Below are positions 42,310 to 50,867 of a DNA stretch of 64,000 nucleotides, piece by piece. The notes under the pieces are model-generated. The model ran no database searches. It had not been told where the DNA came from and saw only the letters and a program-made list of their open reading frames with translations. The number at the start of each line of letters is the position of its first letter. The first letter of the stretch is position 1. The translations under genes and the position numbers were made by a program. Where the stretch lies: assembly GCF_009601505.1 (NCBI RefSeq), contig NZ_WITC01000057.1, positions 186,001-250,000 of the forward strand. Reading direction: 5' to 3'. The DNA is from Sinorhizobium terangae (GTDB taxonomy: Bacteria; Pseudomonadota; Alphaproteobacteria; Rhizobiales; Rhizobiaceae).

Positions 42310-44562
42310 TCAAGCGCGTCCAACGGCGTTTCGTATTCGCTCTCTGGTGAAGGGCAAATCATAGAGACGCTTGCCGGTGGCGTTTCTGATCGCGTTGGCG
42401 ACAGCCGCTGCCGCAGGTCCCTGGGCGGCCTCGCCGGTGCCTAGGAAGGGTTCGCCGGGGCGCTCGATGATATGCACCTCGACACTGTCCGGGACGCTTG
42501 CAAAACGCAGGATCGGATAGCTCGACCAATCGGTGCTGGTGATCCTCGTCCTGTCGAATGCCACGGCCTCGTAGAGCGTCCAGCTGATCGATTGCAGGAT
42601 GCCGCCCTCCGTCTGGTTGCGGATACCGTCCGGATTGACAATTTCGCCGCTGTCGATGGCGGATACGACGCGGACGATGCGCACACGACCGGTTTCCGGC
42701 TCGACTTCCGCTTCCATCGCAACCGCCAGGTAGGCGGCGAGATTCTTGTAGCGGGCAAAGGCGAAGCCGCGTCCGCGATTCCTCGGCATTTGCGCCTTGT
42801 CCCAGCCGAAGCGCTCCGCAGCCAGTTCTATGACCGCACGCGCGCGCGGATCCTCCATGTGGCTCAGCCGGAATTCGACCGGATCGGCTTCGGCCATCAG
42901 CGCCAGTTCGTCGATCGTGCTTTCGATCGCGAAGACATTGGCATAGCCGCCCAGCGCCCGGAGCGCCGAGACGCGCAGCGGCATGTCGGGCAGGAAGTGC
43001 CAGAGCACACGCTTGTTCGGAATCGCGTAGAGCGGATTGGCGTTTCGGTCGCCATTGCCGGAGGGACTGATTCTGAGCTCGGCCGGCTCCGGCTGGAAAG
43101 CTTGAGCCTTGTGGCGCGCCGCGAGCAACGCGCCGGCCCCGCCGGGACGCGTGGAGTGCGTATTGCTCCAAAGATCATAGGCCCAGCTCGCGATCTTGCC
43201 TTGACCGTCGAGTGTCGCACTGACCTTCATCAGCATCGCAGGGCCATAGGGCTCCCAGCTGTGCTCCTGCTCACGCATCCACTGAACGCGCACCGGCTTG
43301 CCGGGAATTTTGCTGGCGATGAGCGCCGCGTCGCCAGCCGCGTCGTCGGCACCGTTGTGTCCGTAGCACCCCGACCCTTCCATGTGGATGACATGGACCT
43401 TTTCTTCCGGCATCGCCAGCATCTCGGCGATCGCCCCGCGGTCGGGAAAGACCCCTTGCGTGTGCGACCAGACGTCCAGTGTCCCATCCGCCTTCATATG
43501 CGCGACCGCACAGGACGGGCCGATCGAGCCGTGGATCTGGTAGGGCCGCGTGTAGGTCGCCTCGAACACCTTGCCGTTGGACGATAGCGCACCCGCCTCT
43601 GCGACGGTACCTACCTCGCGCTCAAGCCCTTGAAGGACAGCCGGCAGGGTCGTCTGGTCGGGAAGCGTGTCGCGTTCCTGCCACCGCGCTGCCGCCGCCA
43701 GAGCCCGCATGGCGCTCACCGCCTGGAACTCTTTCTCGGCGACGACGGCGAGGAAGTTGCCGTCGCGCACGACGGAAATGACGCCGGGCATCCCCTCGGC
43801 CGCGCCTTGATCAAGTTCCGTCAGCGTCGCTGCCGGGCTCGGGGGCCGCACGACTCGCGCGTGCAGCATGCCGTCCATGCGTAGGTCATGCACATAGGCA
43901 GGCCGGCCCGTCACCTTCGCGGGGATATCGACGCGCGGAAGCGGCTTGCCCATCACGCGGAAGGTCCCGGGCTGCTTCAAGGCCGACTGTGGCTGCGCCT
44001 CCACGTGCAGCATCTGGCCCGAAACAAGCTCGCCATAGGTCGCGCTTCTCCCATCCTTTGCCAGCACCGATTTGTTTTCGGCCCTGAGTTCCGCCGGCGC
44101 TGTCCCGAAGCGCTTGGCGGCTTCCGCCAGAAGCAGCGCGCGCACCTGCGCTGCGGCGTTCCTGATGGCAGTACCGCTGTTTTGCATCGACTGGCTGCCG
44201 GCCGTGAACCCCTCGTTTGGCGTGCGACCGGTGTCGGCCGTCACAAACTTGATCTCCTGAGGGTCGACCTCCAGCTCCTCGGCGGCGACCTGCAGGAGGG
44301 CGGTGCGGATGCCTTGGCCGAGCTCCGCCTTGCCAGTGAAGACGGTTACCGAATTGTCAGGATCGATCCGGATCCAGGAATCGAGGAAACGATCGTCGTC
44401 AAGGCTGCCGGGCAGGGACGCGGGCGGTGCCGGTGGCGTCGCTGCCGGTGGCGTTGGCGCGGGCGCCTGGGCAAATGCGCGGCCGAGCGAAAAGCTGACG
44501 ACGAGGCCTCCGGTGCCGGCGATCACGGTGCGGCGGGTGATTTCGTGCTGGAGAATACCCAT
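42310..44562 (-). CDS. Molybdopterin-binding subunit of a xanthine-dehydrogenase-family enzyme (IorB/CoxL type)
   Basis: A 750-residue catalytic subunit. It has a Tat signal with twin arginine (EITRRTVIAGTGG, residues about 8-20) and an Ala/Pro-rich linker. Mo-cofactor domain landmarks are GKAELGQGIRTALLQV, DVWSHTQGVFPDRGA, SALRALGGYANVFAIE and GTGEAAQGP near the C-terminus. The IorB-type Mo subunit oxidises an N-heterocycle or aldehyde in the periplasm. It starts one base after the FeS gene stop and forms an operon with the 2Fe-2S and triheme cytochrome subunits. The substrate is unknown. Confidence 0.93.
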   Translation of the reverse strand: MGILQHEITRRTVIAGTGGLVVSFSLGRAFAQAPAPTPPAATPPAPPASLPGSLDDDRFLDSWIRIDPDNSVTVFTGKAELGQGIRTALLQVAAEELEVDPQEIKFVTADTGRTPNEGFTAGSQSMQNSGTAIRNAAAQVRALLLAEAAKRFGTAPAELRAENKSVLAKDGRSATYGELVSGQMLHVEAQPQSALKQPGTFRVMGKPLPRVDIPAKVTGRPAYVHDLRMDGMLHARVVRPPSPAATLTELDQGAAEGMPGVISVVRDGNFLAVVAEKEFQAVSAMRALAAAARWQERDTLPDQTTLPAVLQGLEREVGTVAEAGALSSNGKVFEATYTRPYQIHGSIGPSCAVAHMKADGTLDVWSHTQGVFPDRGAIAEMLAMPEEKVHVIHMEGSGCYGHNGADDAAGDAALIASKIPGKPVRVQWMREQEHSWEPYGPAMLMKVSATLDGQGKIASWAYDLWSNTHSTRPGGAGALLAARHKAQAFQPEPAELRISPSGNGDRNANPLYAIPNKRVLWHFLPDMPLRVSALRALGGYANVFAIESTIDELALMAEADPVEFRLSHMEDPRARAVIELAAERFGWDKAQMPRNRGRGFAFARYKNLAAYLAVAMEAEVEPETGRVRIVRVVSAIDSGEIVNPDGIRNQTEGGILQSISWTLYEAVAFDRTRITSTDWSSYPILRFASVPDSVEVHIIERPGEPFLGTGEAAQGPAAAAVANAIRNATGKRLYDLPFTRERIRNAVGRA

Positions 44563-45065
44563 CAGCCTGCCCTCCCTTTATCAAGTTCAGGCAGCGACGC
44601 AGCCTGCATCAGTTCGCCCGCCCGCCGGATCGCTGCCAGAATTCGCATATGCGTGCCGCAACGACAGAGATTCGTCGTCAGCGCCTCGCGGATCTCCGCG
44701 TCGCTGGGCCGCGCATTGCGGCGCAAGAGAGCGTGCGCACTCATCATCATGCCCGGGATGCAGTAACCGCATTGCGCCGCCTGCAATGCGATGAATGCCT
44801 GCTGCAACGGTCCGGGCTCGTCGATCGTGCCCAAGCCCTCGATGGTCGTGATTTCGCGGCCTTCCAGCAGCATGACCGGCACCATGCAGGAAAGCACCGC
44901 CTCGCCATCCACAACAACGGTGCAGGAACCGCACTGGCCGAGTCCGCAGCCGTATTTGGCGCCGTTCAAGGCCAGGTCATCGCGAAGTACGTAAAGCAGG
45001 GGCGTCGCCGGATCGACATCGACCTGATGCGGGCTGCCGTTGACTGTCAGCGAAATGCTCATCAT
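44562..45065 (-). CDS. [2Fe-2S] subunit of the molybdenum dehydrogenase (IorA type)
   Basis: A 167-residue protein with two [2Fe-2S] clusters. The plant-type ferredoxin motif CGLGQCGSC plus a downstream Cys is at about 40-60, and the alpha-helical cluster motif CGYCIPGMM ... CRCGTH is at about 100-140. It passes electrons from the Mo centre to the cytochrome. It overlaps the cytochrome gene by 4 bases upstream and the Mo subunit by 1 base downstream, so all three are translationally coupled. Confidence 0.94.
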   Translation of the reverse strand: MMSISLTVNGSPHQVDVDPATPLLYVLRDDLALNGAKYGCGLGQCGSCTVVVDGEAVLSCMVPVMLLEGREITTIEGLGTIDEPGPLQQAFIALQAAQCGYCIPGMMMSAHALLRRNARPSDAEIREALTTNLCRCGTHMRILAAIRRAGELMQAASLPELDKGRAG

Positions 45066-46450
45066 CCCTCCTCGGCGCCGACATTGTGCGGCGCCCTTTC
45101 AATGCCGTCCGACGGCCGGATGGTGACCTTGTGCGCGCCGGATCGGGTATTGGCGATCAGTTCCACGAGCCCGGGCCACGGCTGCTCCTCGGAAAACCGA
45201 TCGCGCATGTAGGTGAGAACGTCGGCCACCTGCTGGTCGCTGAGCAGATGCCGGAAGGCGGGCATCACCGCACTTGCCTCGCCGTCCGCCGGCGGAAGGC
45301 CGAACAGCACGACGTTGACGATATTTTGCGGGTTCGGCGCATTGACGGCGGTGCTCAGCTCGAAATTCAGGCCTCCGAACGGCTGGCGTCGCTGGCCTTC
45401 GTGACAGCTTGCACAGGCGGCAGCATAGATCGCCTCGCCGGGGCTGCCGCCGGAAGCGCTCACAGGGGTACTCTGGCTATCGGCCGCCTGTTCCCGGTAG
45501 TCCCCCCCGAACTGCTCGCGCAGTTGCGCCGCTCTTTGCCCGCGTTCGGGCGTGGGATCGCCCATGATCGAGGTGACATAGGTGGCGATCGCCATGATGT
45601 CGCTATCGGGGAGGCCCGACAGATTGCCCGTGACCTCGGCCATGGGCCCACGCGAAACGCCATGGAATTCATGCCAGCCGTTACGAAGGTAAAAGGCGAG
45701 GCTTTGCTCGTCCCATGGAATCGGCGCCTTGGAATCCTTGTTGATCGCGTAAGCCTGCCAGCCCTCCGCCTCGCCGCCGCCAAAATGCTGGTCGCGATCT
45801 TGGGCGCCGAAGGCGTTTCGGGGAGTGTGGCAGGCGCCGCAGTGGCCGAGACCCTCGACAAGATAGCGCCCGCGCGTCCATGCCTCGCTCTGGCTGGTAT
45901 CCGGTTCGAGCGCACCCCTGTCGAGAAAGGCGAGCTTCCAAGCAGCAAGAAGGGGCCGGTATGTGAGTGGAAACTGGAGATCGTTCTGAGGCGCTTCGGC
46001 CTTTACCGCGGCCCGCGTCATTAGGAAGGCATAAAGGGCGCGGTTATCCTCTGCCGAGACATGCGTGAAATGATCGTAAGGAAACGCCGGATAGAGGTGG
46101 CTGCCCTTCCGATCCACGCCTTCGTTCATGGCCCGCTGGAAGGCCTCTTCGCTCCAACCGCCAATGCCGGTCTCACGATCGGGGGTGATGTTGGTGGAGT
46201 AAATCGTTCCGAACGGCGTCGGCACGGCAAGGCCACCCGAAAATGCGGGCTTTCCGGGAACGGTGTGGCAGGCGATGCAATTGCCAAGCGCCGCCAGTTG
46301 CGCTCCCTTCGCAACGAGTTCCGGAGCGAACGTCGCCTCTGCCGCGGCAGCTTCCTCGGGAATCTCGGAACGCCACGCCAGAAAAAAGAACGCGCCTGCG
46401 GCCAGAACTATGGCCGCCACGAAAACGATCAACGCCCGCAAGGCCCACAT
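45062..46450 (-). CDS. Membrane-bound triheme cytochrome c subunit
   Basis: A 462-residue protein with an N-terminal membrane anchor or uncleaved signal (1 to about 26, ALIVFVAAIVLAAGAFFFLA). Three c-type heme sites are present: CIACH at 58-62, CGACH in the middle and CASCH in the C-terminal third, with distal Met candidates. This is the electron-accepting subunit typical of three-component periplasmic aldehyde or nicotinate-type dehydrogenases and hands electrons to the respiratory chain. First in its operon. The upstream region holds a tandem repeat. Confidence 0.93.
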   Translation of the reverse strand: MWALRALIVFVAAIVLAAGAFFFLAWRSEIPEEAAAAEATFAPELVAKGAQLAALGNCIACHTVPGKPAFSGGLAVPTPFGTIYSTNITPDRETGIGGWSEEAFQRAMNEGVDRKGSHLYPAFPYDHFTHVSAEDNRALYAFLMTRAAVKAEAPQNDLQFPLTYRPLLAAWKLAFLDRGALEPDTSQSEAWTRGRYLVEGLGHCGACHTPRNAFGAQDRDQHFGGGEAEGWQAYAINKDSKAPIPWDEQSLAFYLRNGWHEFHGVSRGPMAEVTGNLSGLPDSDIMAIATYVTSIMGDPTPERGQRAAQLREQFGGDYREQAADSQSTPVSASGGSPGEAIYAAACASCHEGQRRQPFGGLNFELSTAVNAPNPQNIVNVVLFGLPPADGEASAVMPAFRHLLSDQQVADVLTYMRDRFSEEQPWPGLVELIANTRSGAHKVTIRPSDGIERAPHNVGAEEG

Positions 46451-46626
46451 GGCAGATCTCCGCCGATTGGGGGAAACGTCGCACTTGCCGATCGGTTCCC
46501 CGGTGGTGAAATGACGTCTGCGTGAACTCTACTGCGTGTTCCCCTTAAAATCGTACCGATGCAGCAAGTCAAAGTAACGCGCGACCAATCAGACATCTGA
46601 TGAGACGCGCCGCTATAAGGCTACAA

Positions 46627-46675
46627 ATACTAGCCCCCGTCTGTACCGCTGATACTAGCCCCGTCTGTACCGCTG
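46627..46675. repeat. Tandem direct repeat (25 + 24 bases)
   Basis: Two adjacent copies of ATACTAGCCCC(C)GTCTGTACC ending GCTG (46627-46651 and 46652-46675), differing by one C. They lie in the 317-base gap 46451-46767 between the cytochrome gene start and the DUF1127 gene end. Confidence 0.85.
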
Positions 46676-46701
46676 ACCCGCGAGTGGGCGCGCGGGCATT
46701 C

Positions 46702-46732
46702 GGTGGAGGGGCGCGCTGGACGCCCCTCCACC
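46702..46732 (-). terminator. 12-bp GC-rich hairpin downstream of the DUF1127 gene
   Basis: The arm GGTGGAGGGGCG (46702-46713) pairs perfectly with 46721-46732, with a 7-nt loop. It lies 36 bases past the DUF1127 stop. It lacks a U-run, so it is a possible terminator or processing hairpin. Confidence 0.4.
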
Positions 46733-46767
46733 CGCAATCACGATCGCCTTCCTGCTCGGACGGCACC

Positions 46768-47004
46768 TCAAAGCCGGACATCCCAAATCGAAAATTTGGC
46801 TTCGAGGAGCCCGCGCTCCCCGTCGGGGAGGCCGATGTCGCGGCGCATGCGATCCGACAGGTGCGAGACCTGGTTCATCGTCTGACGATGCCTCCAGGCG
46901 GCCATGATCAGCGCACGCGCGGTGTTCCGGACGCCGAATTTGCGGCACAGGTCCTCGATCGTTGCGGCAAGGGTATCAACAACTAAAAATTGTGCTTCAC
47001 GCAT
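46768..47004 (-). CDS. DUF1127 (YjiS-like) small protein
   Basis: A 78-residue protein. The conserved DUF1127 pattern is the C-terminal LSDRMRRDIGLPDGE, preceded by a helical amphipathic part (AWRHRQTMNQVSHL). DUF1127 proteins in Rhizobiales and related bacteria bind RNA or influence phosphate/stress metabolism; the function of this long form is not defined. The start at 47004 (MREAQFL) is chosen from the DUF1127 pattern. Between it and the aldo-keto reductase (47005-47493) lies a possible 34-codon frame with a strong ribosome site (47153-47257, minus), which I cannot assign. Confidence 0.8.
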   Translation of the reverse strand: MREAQFLVVDTLAATIEDLCRKFGVRNTARALIMAAWRHRQTMNQVSHLSDRMRRDIGLPDGERGLLEAKFSIWDVRL

Positions 47005-47152
47005 GATTTTTCCGTCCCGGCACGACAATGCGGCCAGTCCTCTCGAAGGTCAAAGAGACGTGCGGATGCGGACGCGGAAATGCGAACAGTCGCTCCGCCA
47101 GCCGGTCACGTCAGGTCAAATGGGAAAGCGCCAATCGGCAGAAATCCGGGGT

Positions 47153-47257
47153 TTAGAGACCCTGGAAGCAAAATCGGCTCGAGCAAGATGTGCGATACAT
47201 CGTCGTGCTGCCAGCCGTCCCGCCAGAGAGGCGCATAGTCACGAGAACAGGATTCAT
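47153..47257 (-). CDS. Possible 34-residue ORF with strong ribosome site
   Basis: A minus-strand frame of 34 codons starting MNPVLVTMRLSGG, with GAGGAGG 6 bases before the ATG. The product resembles nothing known and has an unusual Ser/Thr/Arg-rich composition, so it may be a chance ORF, a leader peptide or a decayed small gene. It precedes the DUF1127 gene on the same strand. No other gene was seen in 47005-47493. Confidence 0.2.
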   Translation of the reverse strand: MNPVLVTMRLSGGTAGSTTMYRTSCSSRFCFQGL

Positions 47258-47493
47258 TTCACGCCTCCTCTGATTTGAATTGCGAGTGTGGCCACCTTAC
47301 ACGAGACCGGCCGATCTGCAAAGACACAATTTCGGATTGCAGAAATCACCTCGGGTCCGTTGCGGGAATGCAACACTTGTTCAAGGGCACGTTCCTCGCC
47401 GTGCCGGCGAGCCAATCTTCCGAGTGTGTCGCTCGCGGAAACGACAGCGCTCGGCCGGCTCTCACTGCCGGAGCACTGCCCTCCTCAGAGAAT

Positions 47494-48510
47494 TCATCGG
47501 TGACCAGCGTCGTTTGCAAGGAGCGTTTTGATTTCGGCTACTGTCGCTTCCGGCAGCGGTCCCTTCTCCAGCGCCGCCAGATTTTCACGTACCTGCGCCT
47601 CCGTTTTGAAACCGGGTATCGGAAAGGTGCTGGGCGAACGGGCAAGGATCCAGCCGAGCGCGCCTTGCGCCAAGGTCCGACCACCGCTCTTAAGGAGTTC
47701 CCGCACCCGCGCGAGGCGGTCGAGGTAATCGGCACGCGGCCGTCCGTCCTCAAAGAACCGCACCCAGCTATGGCCGGCGGCGCGCACGTCGCTCGGCGGC
47801 AGCCGCATTTGCGGACCGAACTTGCCGGTCAGGAAACCCATCGCGAGCGGCGATCGATTGAGGCTGGCGAGATTGTTGCCCTCACACATTGCCAGCATCT
47901 CCGGCCCATCAATGAAGACATTCAGTTCCTGCTGAACCGCGACGAAATGCGGGAACTTCACCATACGCTTCGCCGCGGCGGCGTTGTCCGTGCTCCAGCC
48001 CCAGAAACGGATGGCACCTTTTTCCGCGAGCCTTTCAAGCGTCTCGCCGGCCGCGTCCGCCTGATCGTCCCGAAGCTCCCCGACATGAATTTGATAGAGG
48101 TCGATATGGTCGGTCGCCAAGCGCTCGCGCGATGCCGCGCAGGCCCGTTCGATGTAGGCCGGGCTGACATCGGTGCCGACAAGGGCGCGGGCAGCGCGAT
48201 CGTGGGTGTATCCGAACTTGGTCGCGATGATTGCGTCACCCCGTCGCCCACGCAGCGCTCGGCCGATCACCTCCTCGCTGTGCCCGGTTCCATAGGCATC
48301 GGCCGTATCGATCAACGACGCACCCATCTCGAGCCCAAGATGAATGGCGCGGATAGACTGTTCGTCGTCAATCTCGCCCCAGCCGTCCGGCTTTCCGTTG
48401 AGCGTGAAATGGCCTCCGATCGCCCAGCAGCCTAATCCGATGGGTGCAGCCGACAGGCCGGAGCGGCCCAGTGGCCTGCGGCTGGCCGCAGAGATGTCGC
48501 TGGCAAGCAT
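47494..48510 (-). CDS. Aldo-keto reductase
   Basis: A 338-residue NADPH-dependent aldo/keto reductase. The family features are LGCWAIGG, DTADAYGTGHSEEVIGRAL with the catalytic Asp and Tyr, IIATKFGY with Lys, and DHIDLYQIHVG with His. Near the C-terminus IPGFKTEAQVRENLAAL binds the cofactor phosphate. It reduces aldehydes or ketones of unknown identity. The start at 48510 is preferred because GGAAAGGAA lies just upstream; the frame is open further to 48546. Confidence 0.92.
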   Translation of the reverse strand: MLASDISAASRRPLGRSGLSAAPIGLGCWAIGGHFTLNGKPDGWGEIDDEQSIRAIHLGLEMGASLIDTADAYGTGHSEEVIGRALRGRRGDAIIATKFGYTHDRAARALVGTDVSPAYIERACAASRERLATDHIDLYQIHVGELRDDQADAAGETLERLAEKGAIRFWGWSTDNAAAAKRMVKFPHFVAVQQELNVFIDGPEMLAMCEGNNLASLNRSPLAMGFLTGKFGPQMRLPPSDVRAAGHSWVRFFEDGRPRADYLDRLARVRELLKSGGRTLAQGALGWILARSPSTFPIPGFKTEAQVRENLAALEKGPLPEATVAEIKTLLANDAGHR

Positions 48511-48698
48511 GGCATTCCTTTCCAGTCGTGGAGCAATGCTGGCCACTATGCCATTGGTCGCTTGGCGATCAGAAGCTTCGATTCCGCAGGAGATTTTTCA
48601 GCGGTGAAAAACTGTTCCGGGATTCGGCCAAGGCAAGCGCTCACGGCGCGGCTGCTCGCGCAATTGGGAAGACTGCGGCGCGGAACCGCCGGTTCGAT

Positions 48699-50105
48699 CT
48701 ATCCCGCCTTCAGTGCCATCCGTTTGCCGGCCGCGATCAGGCGTGCCGCCGCATAAGTCTGGGTGACGATCTCCGGAACGAGATCGATGTCAGGCAGGCT
48801 CCCCACGCCGAGCGGCCCGATCGCAAAGAGGTTCGGCGTGCGGCCGCTGCTGCCGAGCACTTCTCCGGTGGGGCTGACGGCAAGTCCGAGTTCGAGCTCG
48901 TCCGGCATGGCCAATCCGCCGACAAAAAGGCTTTGAAACAGCGGCGCCTGCATGTCCGGCGCCGAGCAGCGGCAGTCGATCACCTGGTCGGCGCGCAGCA
49001 ATTCCTCCGCCGGCTGGCCGGACCAGCGGACCATCAGTCCTTCCGGCACGCGCCGCCCGGCCCATCCGCAGCGAAGCACGGTTCGCCCTTCGGCAAGCTC
49101 CTGCTGGAGACGCGCATGCACGGCCGCCGGCAGGCGGTTTCTATGGCTGTCGTAAATGGCGCGCAGATGCCGGTTGAACTGGCGCTTCTCCCGCGCGGGA
49201 AGCGCCTGCCAGAGCGAGCGCGCCCGGCGGCGAAGGCCGTTCATCGCCGATTGCCAGCTCTGCCCCTTGGCCTCGGCATCGGCGCAGGCCTTGCGGACGA
49301 ACCGGACGATCTCCCTGAGGGTCGACGGCATCGGATCGACAGGGAAGCTCGGCGCCGCCGACAGGCGCGTATGCGACTGCGGCAGGAAACCATGTCGCGA
49401 GAGCAGCGTGATCGTGCCTGCGTACCCCCCGTCGCGCATCTGGAACAACTGGTTCACGACGCGGATGCCGCTGCCGAGCAGGACCGCATGGCGCGGATCG
49501 ACGAGCCGGCGGGCTCTGACGACCGGCCGCTCTTCATCCGAAATCTCGACATTGCGTGACCTGACGCCGAAGCCCGTCGCGAGAACGACGACATCGCTTT
49601 CGTCCGTTCCGCCATCGCGAACCAGCGTGAAGCGGCCGGTGGCGAGCTTGCGCAGGGCGTGGACCGGCTCATGAGAAAACTTCACGGTGATATCGGATCG
49701 GCGCGCAAGCGCCTCGGAAAAGCGCTGATGCACATAGTCGCTGAAAATGCCCTTGGGCACGAAAATCTGCTGGAAGCCGGGAATGGCCGCCGGCACCGCC
49801 GCCCGGAATTCACCGTTGGCACAAAGCCAGTCGTTGAAATCGTCAGGCTGCCCGGCGGCGACCGACAGATCACGCACGCGGCTGTTGAGGATCTCCGTGC
49901 TCTGCGGCGACGACAGGGCCTGGCCGCCGCTGATCGACGGGTGCGGATCGTACATGGTCAAATGGAAGGAAACGCGGACCGACTTCATGAGCGCGATCGC
50001 CATCATGATGCCCGAAAATCCACGCCCGATGATGGCAATCTCGGGCCTCGACGATAGGCCGGCAGCCGCGGACGACTTGGCTGCAAACAATCCGTGCACA
50101 GTCAT
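48699..50105 (-). CDS. FAD/NAD(P)-binding oxidoreductase, paralog of the 33.8-kb protein
   Basis: A 468-residue flavoprotein of the NAD_binding_9 group. The FAD motif is IAIIGRGFSGIMMAIALM at about 23, and HAVLLGSGIRVVNQLFQM at about 203 is the second dinucleotide site. The segment EILNSRVRDLSV replaces the NVPAGRMSL of its paralog. The C-terminal part NLFAIGPLGVGSLPDIDLVP matches the other copy. The substrate is unknown. It starts at 50105. A family-A repeat lies in the 333-base upstream gap (50106-50438), and the 188-base gap to the aldo-keto reductase gene contains nothing clear. Confidence 0.87.
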   Translation of the reverse strand: MTVHGLFAAKSSAAAGLSSRPEIAIIGRGFSGIMMAIALMKSVRVSFHLTMYDPHPSISGGQALSSPQSTEILNSRVRDLSVAAGQPDDFNDWLCANGEFRAAVPAAIPGFQQIFVPKGIFSDYVHQRFSEALARRSDITVKFSHEPVHALRKLATGRFTLVRDGGTDESDVVVLATGFGVRSRNVEISDEERPVVRARRLVDPRHAVLLGSGIRVVNQLFQMRDGGYAGTITLLSRHGFLPQSHTRLSAAPSFPVDPMPSTLREIVRFVRKACADAEAKGQSWQSAMNGLRRRARSLWQALPAREKRQFNRHLRAIYDSHRNRLPAAVHARLQQELAEGRTVLRCGWAGRRVPEGLMVRWSGQPAEELLRADQVIDCRCSAPDMQAPLFQSLFVGGLAMPDELELGLAVSPTGEVLGSSGRTPNLFAIGPLGVGSLPDIDLVPEIVTQTYAAARLIAAGKRMALKAG

Positions 50106-50260
50106 GTGAGCTCCTTTGCGCCCCGGCCGCAGCCGGACCAGTCATGGGCAACCCCTACGCAGGACCTTGAGACACACACATAGCTGCCGTTTGAATTTTC
50201 AGGGATGTCTGGGACTAGACGCCGCACGCCTCCCGCGAAGTCTCCGCTCCTTTGGCCAGC

Positions 50261-50363
50261 CTACAGCGCCGTGCGTCTAATCAAATACGCAAAGGACGCT
50301 GTAGCACTTTGAATTGCTGCATGTTCTATCCTTAAATCTCCTAGGATTTAAGGAAATATGCAG
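50261..50363 (+). repeat. Family-A palindromic element (complete copy)
   Basis: Linker TGTAGCACTTTGAATTGC followed by the second hairpin CTGCATGTTC...AATATGCAG (50317-50363). The first hairpin (CGTCTAATCAAATACG) is degenerate. It lies in the 50106-50438 gap. Confidence 0.8.
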
Positions 50364-50438
50364 TGGCCCTTTAGCTCTTGGGCATTGTTATACGGCATAG
50401 TCTATCAAGTTAGTATTTTATGACAAAGGGGCCGATCA

Positions 50439-50573
50439 TCAAGCATTTTGTTCAGCCGCTTGTCTCCGGCGGCCGCCACCGAAGAGCGCAGCGTGCTCTT
50501 TCCGATTGAAATCAAACGACGATTCCCCTTCATCGGTGTTGCGCCACACGAGCGTCATTTGCCGCGCGACCAT
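50439..50573 (-). CDS. Small protein (44 aa), unknown
   Basis: A 44-residue frame starting MVARQMTLVWRNTDEGESSF and ending RRRQAAEQNA. The ATG at 50573 is preceded by AGGAAAGGAG at perfect spacing, which is strong support for translation. The frame is open upstream to 50627. The product is charged, has no signal, and contains an Arg-rich tail. No family was recognised. It is monocistronic, divergent from the acyl-CoA dehydrogenase-like gene. Confidence 0.45.
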   Translation of the reverse strand: MVARQMTLVWRNTDEGESSFDFNRKEHAALFGGGRRRQAAEQNA

Positions 50574-50867
50574 AGCTCCTTTCCTGCGACCGGACCGATA
50601 TTTGGCTGATGAAAGAATAAGTTTCATGCTTCATACTATGGAAAGAAGCTCGACGCGAGCGAAGCAAAGAAAGTTCAATATCCATAAATTCTATAGAACA
50701 ACCTTTCTTACCCGGTGTAAGATGTTCGTTCAGTGATACCGGCCGATGCCGGAGAGGTTGCGGAACGTACGACCCAGCCTCCATCCGCAGCGAAGTTCTG
50801 GGAATCGGTCGCGATGGTCCTGGATTGATGCGATCCAGGACCTATTTGCGACCCACGGAGGATCGAT

